A stretch of DNA of 64,000 nucleotides, taken from positions 558,001 to 622,000 of the forward strand of contig NZ_FMAF01000002.1 in the NCBI RefSeq assembly GCF_900094565.1, read 5' to 3'. The stretch comes from Martinezella lusitana (GTDB taxonomy: Bacteria; Pseudomonadota; Alphaproteobacteria; Rhizobiales; Rhizobiaceae). Shown here one piece after another: positions 38,866-46,392 of the stretch (the first letter of the stretch is position 1; every line of letters starts with the position of its first letter). The notes below the pieces were generated by a model that ran no database searches, was not told where the DNA came from, and was given only the letters and a program-made list of their open reading frames with translations. The translations under genes and the position numbers were made by a program.

Positions 38866-39453
38866 ATGAGAGTGAGCCGGGAAAAATTCGCCGAGAACCG
38901 CGAGAAGATTCTTGCGGTCGCGGGAGAGCTTTTTCGCGAAAAGGGCTTTGACGGCATCGGTGTCGCCGAGATCATGAAGGCCGCCGGCCTGACGCATGGC
39001 GGCTTCTACGGTCATTTCGAATCGAAGGACGAGCTGGCCTGCGAGGCGAGCAAGGCGCTGGTGTCGCGCTCGCTCGAGCGCTGGAAGGAAGTGGCGGCAA
39101 GCTCGCCGGAGCAGCCGCTCGAAGCGCTGCTTGCCCATTACCTCTCGCATCGCAACGTCGTCGAGCATGCGACCGGCTGTGTCTTCGCGGCACTGACGCA
39201 GGAGGTCAGCCGTCATGGCCCCGAAATGCAATCGACCTTTACCGGCGGCCTGATGGGACTGGTTGATGTCCTCGAGCAGATTGTTCCCGGCGAAGCGCCG
39301 GAGGACCGTCGCCGCAAGGCCTTTGCCAGCCTTTCGGCCATGGTCGGCGCCGTCATCCTGGCGCGGGCGATGGACGATCCGGCGCTGTCGCAGGAATTCC
39401 TGTCGGCAACCCGGCAGGAGCTGACGCCTCCGCCGGGTAAAGACGAGGGCTGA
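38866..39453 (+). CDS. TetR/AcrR-family regulator
   Basis: The 195-residue protein has an N-terminal helix-turn-helix of TetR type (about 11-55): REKILAVAGELFREKGFDGIGVAEIMKAAGLTHGGFYGHF spans these positions in pieces typical of the NemR/AcuR branch. The C-terminal ligand-binding domain has a Cys in TGCVFAAL. GGAG at 38855-38858 supports ATG 38866. It likely represses itself and the divergent MFS gene; the inducer is unknown. Confidence 0.9.
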   Translation: MRVSREKFAENREKILAVAGELFREKGFDGIGVAEIMKAAGLTHGGFYGHFESKDELACEASKALVSRSLERWKEVAASSPEQPLEALLAHYLSHRNVVEHATGCVFAALTQEVSRHGPEMQSTFTGGLMGLVDVLEQIVPGEAPEDRRRKAFASLSAMVGAVILARAMDDPALSQEFLSATRQELTPPPGKDEG

Positions 39454-39470
39454 CTATAGCGAGCGTTTTT

Positions 39471-39521
39471 ACGCAATTCCGGACGGAAAACCGCTACGCA
39501 CTTTTCCCGGAATTGCTCTAG
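39471..39521. repeat. 51-bp palindromic repeat, copy R3
   Basis: Runs from ACGCAATTCCGGACGGAAAA to TTTTCCCGGAATTGCTCTAG. Inner and outer arms both pair perfectly. It lies between the convergent TetR and methyltransferase genes. Bases 39518-39520 are the TAG stop of the methyltransferase on the minus strand. Confidence 0.87.
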
Positions 39522-40312
39522 TCGCGGAAGGCGAGCAGCCCGTTCGCCTCGACGATCTCCTTGAACTTGCCGTCGGGTGCGGCCGCAAGCAGTTCCGCGC
39601 GGAGCGCCGCTTCGAATTCCGCCGCCTTGTCGCCCAGCGCCTGCGGCGAGGTAGACGACATCGAGAAGACGCGGCCGACGATGTCTTCGATATCCCGAGT
39701 ATATTCCGTGACGATGCCGATGCGTTCGAGATTGCGGAAGGGCGAGGCCAGCAGCATGGCTTCATGCGGCGCCCAGGCCTTGCTCTTGCGCAGCAGGCGG
39801 TCGGCGTTGCGTTCGGGCGAATAGGCTTCCGCCAGCGGCTCGACGATCCCGCGCCAGTCCGGTTCCGCGAGGATGCTTTTATCGTGGAAGAGGACGACCG
39901 CACCATCAGGCTCGATCAGCTTGTCCAGCGCGGCAAGCGTTGCCGGCCTGTCCATCCAGTGGAAGGAGCGGCCCATGACGCAGAGATGCAGCTTGCCGAT
40001 ATCAGGTCCGAGATCGTAGGAGGAGCCCTGGCGTACGGTGATTTCGACGCCGGCATCCTGAGCGCCGGCTTCGGCGGCGGCGAGCATTTCCGGCTCGGGA
40101 TCCATTGCGGTGACAGCGGCGCCCTGCAGCCGCGCGAAAGCGATGCCGAGTTGGCCGGGGCCGCAGCCGAGGTCGAGCACATGGTCGCCGGGCTTCAGGC
40201 CGCTGCGCTCGGCGACGCGGTCAATCAGCCTGTCGGGATAGGGGATGCGATAGCGCAGGTAGTAGGCCGCGGTCGATTGAAAGCGCCGCGCTATGAAGGG
40301 AACTGTGGTCAT
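39518..40312 (-). CDS. Class I SAM-dependent methyltransferase
   Basis: The 264-residue protein has the SAM-binding glycine loop VLDLGCGPGQLG (45-56), the acidic end of strand 2 (MDPEP), and a Methyltransf_11 core. FHWMDRPATLAALDKLIEPDGAVVLF is typical of small-molecule or ubiquinone-type enzymes of this family. The substrate is unknown. Its stop codon is formed by the edge of repeat R3. It stands alone on the minus strand. Confidence 0.85.
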   Translation of the reverse strand: MTTVPFIARRFQSTAAYYLRYRIPYPDRLIDRVAERSGLKPGDHVLDLGCGPGQLGIAFARLQGAAVTAMDPEPEMLAAAEAGAQDAGVEITVRQGSSYDLGPDIGKLHLCVMGRSFHWMDRPATLAALDKLIEPDGAVVLFHDKSILAEPDWRGIVEPLAEAYSPERNADRLLRKSKAWAPHEAMLLASPFRNLERIGIVTEYTRDIEDIVGRVFSMSSTSPQALGDKAAEFEAALRAELLAAAPDGKFKEIVEANGLLAFRD

Positions 40313-40429
40313 GAGCGGTCCTCGGGGGGCAAGGGGAACCTCATCCCGTTATGACTCATCTGTGACCGGCGCGTGAAATAACTTTTGCGCGATTTGCCGC
40401 GGGCTCAACGGTACCGTTGCGGCGGAACC

Positions 40430-40511
40430 CCTTCTCCCCTCGGGGAGAAGGAGCTTGCTGCACCAGCATGCCCGTAGGCGATTGCGCGCATATGCGGGCG
40501 GAGGGGCCAGG
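40430..40511. repeat. RIME-like repeat, family C copy 2
   Basis: The left end is a palindrome CCTTCTCCCC (40430-40439), TC, GGGGAGAAGG (40442-40451), identical in its arms to the element at 27262. ATGCCCGTA then matches TGCCCGTA in the other copy, and GGCGGAGGGGCC near the right end resembles its GGCGGATGAGGGGGCC. It lies between the aldo/keto reductase end and the methyltransferase start, both on the minus strand. Confidence 0.65.
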
Positions 40512-40563
40512 CAAGTCCGATGCTGCACCGGTGCATGCGCCTGACCAGCTCCAAAATCTCCGG

Positions 40564-41544
40564 TCACTTAAACCCGGCAACACCATGCGGGATATAGGGC
40601 GATTCCAGTGCCTCGATCTCTTCCGGCGTCAATTTGACGGCCAGCGAAGCGACGGCGTCCGTGATGTGGCCGGGCTTGGAAGCGCCGATGATCGGCGCGG
40701 TGACGGCGCTCTTCTGCAGGATCCAGGCGGTGGCGACCTGCGCGCGGGCGATGCCGCGAGCCTTGGCGATGGCGCCGACGGCGTCGACGATCTTGTGATC
40801 GGCGTCGACAGCCTGGGTGTAGAGCGTCTTGCCGAATTCGTCCGATTCCGTGCGTGCCGTCGCTTCGTCCCAATCGCGGGTAAGGCGGCCGCGGGCAAGC
40901 GGGCTCCAGGGGACGACGGCGATCTTCTGGTCCTCGCAAAAGGGCAGCATCTCGCGCTCCTCCTCGCGATAGAGCAGGTTCAGATGGTTCTGCATGCTGA
41001 CGAATTCGGTCCAGCCGTTGAGGCGCGAGGTGTAGATCGCCTTGGCGAATTGCCAGGAATACATGGAGGAGGCGCCGATATAGCGAGCCTTGCCGGCCTT
41101 GACGACGTCGTGCAGCGCTTCCAGCGTTTCCTCGATCGGCGTCGTATAGTCCCAGCGATGGATCTGGTAGAGGTCGACATAGTCGGTGCCGAGGCGGCGC
41201 AGGCTGTTGTCGATCTCGTCGAAGATCGCCTTGCGTGAAAGGCCGGCGCCGTTCGGACCCGGGCGCATGCGGTTGAAGACCTTGGTGGCGAGCACGATGT
41301 CGTCGCGGCGCGCGAAATCCTTGATGGCGCGGCCGACGATTTCCTCGGACGAGCCGTTGGAATAGGTGTTGGCCGTATCGAGGAAATTGATGCCGGCCTC
41401 GATCGCCTGCCGCAGCAGCGGACGGCTGTGTTCCTCGTTCAGGGACCAGGCGTGCGTGCCCTTGTCAGGGTCGCCATAGGTCATGCAACCCAGGCAGATG
41501 CGCGAGACTTCAAGACCGGTCCTGCCAAGCTTTACGTATTCCAT
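40564..41544 (-). CDS. Aldo/keto reductase
   Basis: The 326-residue protein is an NADPH-dependent (beta/alpha)8 oxidoreductase. The catalytic tetrad can be seen: Asp and Tyr in FLDTANTYSNG, Lys in VLATKVF, His in YQIHRWD. SAVTAPIIGASKPGHI near the C-terminus is the phosphate-binding region. It falls in the AKR11/YajO-like branch; the physiological carbonyl substrate is unknown. ATG 41544 follows GGAG by 8 bases and gives MEYVKLGRTGLEVS, the normal start. Confidence 0.92.
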   Translation of the reverse strand: MEYVKLGRTGLEVSRICLGCMTYGDPDKGTHAWSLNEEHSRPLLRQAIEAGINFLDTANTYSNGSSEEIVGRAIKDFARRDDIVLATKVFNRMRPGPNGAGLSRKAIFDEIDNSLRRLGTDYVDLYQIHRWDYTTPIEETLEALHDVVKAGKARYIGASSMYSWQFAKAIYTSRLNGWTEFVSMQNHLNLLYREEEREMLPFCEDQKIAVVPWSPLARGRLTRDWDEATARTESDEFGKTLYTQAVDADHKIVDAVGAIAKARGIARAQVATAWILQKSAVTAPIIGASKPGHITDAVASLAVKLTPEEIEALESPYIPHGVAGFK

Positions 41545-41798
41545 CGATATTCTCCGTCCGTTCAAGTATCCGGCGCAACAACGCTCTGCCGCCGAGGGGC
41601 AGGCAAAGTGGATGCGTCACCAAGGGTAAGCCAGCGGAGCAAAGCCGCCGATCAGTGTATCTGTTCGTGAAGAGCTTCGAAATATTACTCAATAAATAAG
41701 GCGATTCGCGCGGCGGGGAAGACGGGAATTTCAAATGTTTCCTTGAACCTCTGGGGTGACAGGTGTTAGCTGCACCGCACCATTTTTCGGAATTCCGC

Positions 41799-43445
41799 AT
41801 GAAATTGCCCCCGCGTGATACTTATGAAGCCCTCTATCGCGATTTTCGTTGGGAAATTCCGGCGAGGTTCAACATTGGGCACGCCGTTTGCGATGCCTGG
41901 GCCGAAAGCGAGCCCGATCGGATCTGCCTGCAGCATTTCAATCCGGACGGCGATCATCTCTCCATGACCTATGGCGCGTTGCGGGATCGCTCCGCCGCAT
42001 TCGCCAATGCGCTTTCGGCACTCGGGGTCCGCGCCGGCGACCGGGTGGCGCTGCTCTTGCCGCAAAGTTTCGAGACGGTCGTGGCGCATGTGGCGATCTA
42101 CAAGATGGGGGCGATCGCCCTGCCGCTGGCGCTGCTGTTCGGTGCCGAGGCGCTGGAATATCGGCTGAAGGTCTCGGGTGCATCCGCGATCGTCACCAAC
42201 CAGTTCGGCCTCGAGCGGCTACGGCCGATCCGCGACCGGCTGCCGGAGCTGGTGCAGGTGATCAGCATCGACGGTGCGGAGAACGATGTCGCAGGCTTTG
42301 CCGATCTGGTGGCCGCACATCCGCCGCTCTTCGAGCTGGCCGATACGGGTCCGGACGATCCGGCATTGATGATCTTCACGTCAGGCACGACCGGGCCGCC
42401 GAAGGGCGCGCTGCACGGCCATCGCGTCCTGCCGGGGCATATTCCCGGCATGCAGTTCGCTCATGAGGGCTTTCCGCAAGCCGGCGACAAGCTCTGGACG
42501 CCATCCGACTGGGCCTGGGCCGGCGGCCTGTTGAACGCCCTGCTGCCGAGCCTGATGCTCGGCGTGCCCGTCGTCTCCTCTCCGGCGCAGAAGTTCGACC
42601 CGCACACGGCTTTCCGCATCATGGCCGAAATGGGCGTGCGCAACGCCTTCATCCCGCCGACGGCGCTGAGACTGCTGAAAGCCGTCGATGATCCCCGGGC
42701 GCATTACGATCTCAAGCTGCGCACCATCGGCTCGGCCGGCGAGGCTCTTGGCCGCGAGACCTTTGAATGGGCGCGCTCGGCGCTCGGCATCAGCGTCAAC
42801 GAATTCTTCGGCCAGACGGAGTGCAATTTCGTCCTGTCCTCCAGTGCGGCCTTCGGTGTCAGCCGCCCCGGCGCGACGGGAAAGCCGGTGCCCGGACATC
42901 GGGTTGCGGTCGTCGATGCCGATGGCGTCGAGGTCGCCTTGGGCGAAAGCGGGCAGATCGCGATAAGGCGACCTGATCCGGTGATGTTTCTTGGCTATTG
43001 GCGGGATGAGAAGGCGACGGAGGCGAAGTTCGCCGGCGACTGGCTGCTGACCGGCGATATCGGCCGGCAGGATACCGAGGGCTATGTTTCCTTCGTCGGC
43101 CGCGACGACGATGTCATAACCTCTTCCGGCTATCGTATCGGCCCAAGCGAGATCGAGGATTGCCTCGGCGGCCATCCGGCGGTGCAGCTTGCCGCGGCCG
43201 TCGGCAAGCCGGATGCGGTGCGGACCGAGATCGTCAAGGCCTATGTCGTCCTGGTGCCCGGCCGCGAGCCGAGCGAGGCGCTGGCGGTGGAGATCCGCGA
43301 GTGGGTGAAGACGCGGCTTTCCATGCATGAATATCCGCGCGAGATCGAGTTCGTCGACGCGCTGCCGCTGACGACCTCGGGCAAGGTGATCCGTCGCCTG
43401 CTGCGCGAGCGGGCGACCGCCGAAGATAGAGCATTTCCGTCTTAG
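41799..43445 (+). CDS. Acyl-CoA synthetase (AMP-forming), medium-chain type
   Basis: The 548-residue ANL-superfamily enzyme has the P-loop TSGTTGPPKG (194-203), the FGQTECNF substrate/adenylate motif, the hinge region TGDIGRQDTEGYVSFVGRDDD, and the catalytic lysine of the C-terminal domain (about 529, TTSGKVIRR). It resembles acetyl-/propionyl-/medium-chain acyl-CoA synthetases (AcsM type). ATG 41799 begins MKLPPRDTYEALYRDFRW, as in relatives. The final residues RAFPS and the TAG stop lie inside an inverted repeat (43424-43470), so the C-terminus has probably been replaced by repeat sequence. Confidence 0.9.
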   Translation: MKLPPRDTYEALYRDFRWEIPARFNIGHAVCDAWAESEPDRICLQHFNPDGDHLSMTYGALRDRSAAFANALSALGVRAGDRVALLLPQSFETVVAHVAIYKMGAIALPLALLFGAEALEYRLKVSGASAIVTNQFGLERLRPIRDRLPELVQVISIDGAENDVAGFADLVAAHPPLFELADTGPDDPALMIFTSGTTGPPKGALHGHRVLPGHIPGMQFAHEGFPQAGDKLWTPSDWAWAGGLLNALLPSLMLGVPVVSSPAQKFDPHTAFRIMAEMGVRNAFIPPTALRLLKAVDDPRAHYDLKLRTIGSAGEALGRETFEWARSALGISVNEFFGQTECNFVLSSSAAFGVSRPGATGKPVPGHRVAVVDADGVEVALGESGQIAIRRPDPVMFLGYWRDEKATEAKFAGDWLLTGDIGRQDTEGYVSFVGRDDDVITSSGYRIGPSEIEDCLGGHPAVQLAAAVGKPDAVRTEIVKAYVVLVPGREPSEALAVEIREWVKTRLSMHEYPREIEFVDALPLTTSGKVIRRLLRERATAEDRAFPS

Positions 43446-43470
43446 ACGGAGTCACGGAAATGCCCTATCT
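43424..43470. repeat. Inverted repeat overlapping the acyl-CoA synthetase stop
   Basis: The 17-base arms at 43424-43440 (AGATAGAGCATTTCCGT) and 43454-43470 (ACGGAAATGCCCTATCT) match at 16 of 17 positions around a 13-base middle, in which CCGTC and GACGG can pair further. CTTTGTTTTC follows the right arm, so it could also end transcription on the plus strand. Repeat R4 begins 10 bp later. Confidence 0.8.
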
Positions 43471-43480
43471 CTTTGTTTTC

Positions 43481-43531
43481 ACGCAATTCCGGACGCAGAA
43501 CCGCGGCGCACTTCTGCTGGAATTGCTTTAG
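43481..43531. repeat. 51-bp palindromic repeat, copy R4 (covarying)
   Basis: The most diverged copy. The outer arms GCAATTCC/GGAATTGC are intact. The inner arms read GCAGAA and TTCTGC instead of GGAAAA and TTTTCC, so two base pairs changed on both sides and the stem is kept. Bases 43528-43530 are the TAA stop of the GNAT gene on the minus strand. Confidence 0.87.
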
Positions 43532-44799
43532 CGCTTCGTAAGCGACAGGATCTTTTCGCGCAGCAGTTTCGCCATGTTGCGGGTGCTGCGATACATGTGC
43601 AATTGCGTGGCCACCTGCCGGACGTCGCGGTCGCCGTTTTGGGCGAGGCCGATGATCAGCGTGCCCATTTCTTCGCGCTCGTGCCAGAAGCGGCTCATGA
43701 TTGGATGATCCGGCACCGCGCAGGAATCGGAGCGGACGACGTTGGCATCGTCGAGATGCCACTCCGTCAACTCGGCCATCAGCAGCTTGCCCGGCGAATA
43801 GCGGGCATAGGCCTCGTCATAGGCCGTCTTCCAGGTATAGGCCTCGCCGCCCATGATCAGCACGATCATCGAGGCGATGGCCTTGCCGTTGAGATCGATG
43901 GTGTGGATACGCACGGCGTCGACGGCCGCGAGGTTGGAGATCGCTTCGCGGGCAAAGGCGGCATGATGGCGATCGGTGACCAGAGCCGAACGTTTTTTTC
44001 CCTTCCAGCCGCTTGCCTCGAGCGCCAGGTATTCTTCCATGCGCTGGTGAACGTCGCGAGGCTGGCGGGCGACGCTATAGGTGACCTCGCCCTGGTTTTC
44101 CAAGAGACGCCACTGCCGGCGCATTTCGCGCAGATGCGCGTTCGAGATCGTCCGCTTCAGATAGGCGAGAGCATCGTCCTTGCTGTCGAGTATCGGGCGC
44201 TGGAAGGGGTTTGCGACCGCAATGGGCAGATTTCGGCCGATGGCAATGACCTTTGCCATCTGCGCGAAACGGCCGTTCAGGCGGATATCAGGAAGTACGA
44301 GCGTGGTCGGCAGGTGCAGTTCCTGTCGGGCCAGCGCTTCGAAAAGATTGTCGAGCGTTTCGCCGGCATCCTCCGCATCGACCAGCGGTGTGCCGAGCGG
44401 GCCGAACGAATTCGACCAGACGCGGATGATCGAGGGGCCGAGCGCAAAGCCCGGCTTGTCGACGGTAAAGGGCATCAGCAGGCGCATGCGGCTGCGCGTA
44501 CTGCTGTTGTCGCGCATCAGGGCGAGCCGTACCTGCCGGTCTTCGAGCCGCGGCATGGCAGGCGCCAGGAAGCGCCCGGAGAAGAAGACGTTCGGCTCCA
44601 TGGCGCGATTGGACAGGAAGTCCAACTCGTCCTGCAGCTCATAGCCAAGCTTGCCGGGATAGAGGCAGAGTTCACGGCCGGCCCGGCCGACTTCGGCGCG
44701 GGCCTCGGCCTTCGGCGTTTCGAAATGCAGCGATGCAAGCGTATGCGTCAGGGCATTCACTTGGCTGTCGGTACTTTCGGTAAAGGGAGGGCGCGCCAT
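43528..44799 (-). CDS. CelD/BcsL-like GNAT-fold protein
   Basis: The 423-residue protein has a C-terminal acetyltransferase fold of the Acetyltransf_6 (CelD/FemAB-like) family: LREMRRQWRLLENQGEVTYSV, IHTIDLNGKAIASMIVLIMGGEAYTWKTAYDEAYARYSPGKLLM in pieces. Members acylate polysaccharides or take part in cellulose/exopolysaccharide synthesis; the acceptor here is unknown. It starts 2 bp after the flippase gene ends, so the two form an operon likely devoted to a surface polysaccharide. Its stop is supplied by repeat R4. Confidence 0.82.
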   Translation of the reverse strand: MARPPFTESTDSQVNALTHTLASLHFETPKAEARAEVGRAGRELCLYPGKLGYELQDELDFLSNRAMEPNVFFSGRFLAPAMPRLEDRQVRLALMRDNSSTRSRMRLLMPFTVDKPGFALGPSIIRVWSNSFGPLGTPLVDAEDAGETLDNLFEALARQELHLPTTLVLPDIRLNGRFAQMAKVIAIGRNLPIAVANPFQRPILDSKDDALAYLKRTISNAHLREMRRQWRLLENQGEVTYSVARQPRDVHQRMEEYLALEASGWKGKKRSALVTDRHHAAFAREAISNLAAVDAVRIHTIDLNGKAIASMIVLIMGGEAYTWKTAYDEAYARYSPGKLLMAELTEWHLDDANVVRSDSCAVPDHPIMSRFWHEREEMGTLIIGLAQNGDRDVRQVATQLHMYRSTRNMAKLLREKILSLTKR

Positions 44800-44801
44800 G
44801 A

Positions 44802-46250
44802 TCAGAGAGCCCCGTTCGTCGTTGCGAGTGCCGCCGGGCGGCGGATGAGGGCGAATAGCGTGATGCCGAGCGCATGGCGCACGGCAAGATGCAGCAGCAG
44901 GGCCTCGACCGCCATGGCGGCGGCACCGGCAATGGCCGCACCCTCGATGCCGAAATGCGGAATGAGGATGACGTTGAGGCTGATATTGGCGACGAGCGCC
45001 GCAGCATAGAGATAGACGCAGAGCATCTGCTTGTCCGCCATCGTCAGCAGCACTTCGGCGGGACCGACCAGCGCCTTGACGAGGATGCCGGCAAGCAGGA
45101 TGGCCATCACCACCTGGCCTTCGGCGAAGGCAGCGCCGAAAAGCGACAGAAGGAACTGCCCGGCCGCCAGGACGGCAAGGCCGACGGCCAGCGCCGGGAA
45201 GAAGGTCCAGCGCGTTGCTTCGGTGGCGAAGGCGGCGAGCTTGGACCGGTCGTTTTCGGCGATGATGGCGGCAAAGCGCGGGCCGATGGCTGCCTTGACG
45301 GCGAAATAGACGAAATGAACCAGAGCCATGGTCTTGGCGGCAGCGAAATAGACGGCGACCTCCTCCGGATCAAGAAAGATCCCGACGACGATGACGTCCG
45401 AATTGGTAAGGAGATAGCCGACGCCTTCGACCAGGAATATCGGAAAGGCGACCGCCAGCCAGGCATTGAACTCGGTGGCTTTCGCGCCGCTCGGATAATG
45501 GCGGCGCAGGCGCAAAGTCACGGCGAGGTATTGCAGGAGGACGCTCGTAAACGCGCCTGCCAGCGCCGCTGCCATTGCCGTGACCGCATCGCGGGGTGCG
45601 CCTGCAAGGACAGCGGCGAGCATGAAGAGCAGGATCAGCGTCGGACGGATCAGGAAGGTCGGGCTCAAGGCCATGATCGGCCAGTGTTTGGCGCGCGCCG
45701 TACCATCCAGAACGTCACCGAGCGCGATCATCGGCACGGCAATCAGCCCGAGGAAAACAGGCATGACGTAGTAGTGCTCGATCTTGCCGCTGAAGGCGTA
45801 AAGCAGGATCGCGCCGATAAGCGCCAGGGCGCCGGAGACCGCGACGACGAACAGGCGCGCCGTCGCATTCAGGCCGCGGACGGCGTCATGATTGTCGCTG
45901 GCTTCATATTGCGGCAGGAAACGGATGACGGCGGTGGGGAAGCCCAAGCAGGCGAGGTTGCCGAAGAGGATCATCAGCACCCAGACGAAGACGAAGACGC
46001 CATACTCGAATCTGCCCATCAGGCGGGCGAGGACGATCTGCGAGACGAAGGCGAGTGCTGCGCCGGCAATGCGGATGGCGAAGGCGATCAGTGCCATGCG
46101 CTGCGAAACGGACTTTTCGTCGTGGCCCGTGAGAAGGTCGGCAAGTTTATGCAGATATGGCGATAGCGCAGTCCGCAATGCGGACGGCAGCATTCTCTCT
46201 GCTGTTTGAAAGACCGCCATCATCGATACGCAATACTTTAAATATGACAT
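44802..46250 (-). CDS. Polysaccharide flippase, Wzx/MurJ-like superfamily
   Basis: The 482-residue protein has 12-14 predicted helices in the oligosaccharidyl-lipid flippase (MOP) pattern: AFVSQIVLARLMGRFEYGVFVF in helix 1-2, GYLLTNSDVIVVGIFLDPEEVAVYFAAAK in the middle. Such proteins move lipid-linked glycans across the inner membrane. I took ATG 46250 (AGG 4 bases upstream); ATG 46223 or 46220 would give the shorter MAVFQTAERM start. No glycosyltransferase is adjacent; only the acetyltransferase gene follows. Confidence 0.83.
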   Translation of the reverse strand: MSYLKYCVSMMAVFQTAERMLPSALRTALSPYLHKLADLLTGHDEKSVSQRMALIAFAIRIAGAALAFVSQIVLARLMGRFEYGVFVFVWVLMILFGNLACLGFPTAVIRFLPQYEASDNHDAVRGLNATARLFVVAVSGALALIGAILLYAFSGKIEHYYVMPVFLGLIAVPMIALGDVLDGTARAKHWPIMALSPTFLIRPTLILLFMLAAVLAGAPRDAVTAMAAALAGAFTSVLLQYLAVTLRLRRHYPSGAKATEFNAWLAVAFPIFLVEGVGYLLTNSDVIVVGIFLDPEEVAVYFAAAKTMALVHFVYFAVKAAIGPRFAAIIAENDRSKLAAFATEATRWTFFPALAVGLAVLAAGQFLLSLFGAAFAEGQVVMAILLAGILVKALVGPAEVLLTMADKQMLCVYLYAAALVANISLNVILIPHFGIEGAAIAGAAAMAVEALLLHLAVRHALGITLFALIRRPAALATTNGAL

Positions 46251-46338
46251 CAACCTGCGATAGTCTTGGCAGAGGAGAGTTAAGAATCAGTTCTTTATAA
46301 CCTTTGAAAGCGACATAAGCGATGGCGGCTCACCGCAA

Positions 46339-46364
46339 CAAAAAATGCCGCCCGAAGGCGGCAT
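46339..46364 (-). terminator. Intrinsic terminator of secA
   Basis: On the minus strand the perfect stem ATGCCGCC/GGCGGCAT closes a TTCG tetraloop and is followed by six T. It lies 29 bp after the secA stop. Confidence 0.93.
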
Positions 46365-46392
46365 CCTGTTGATTTTCAAAAGCAACGATATG

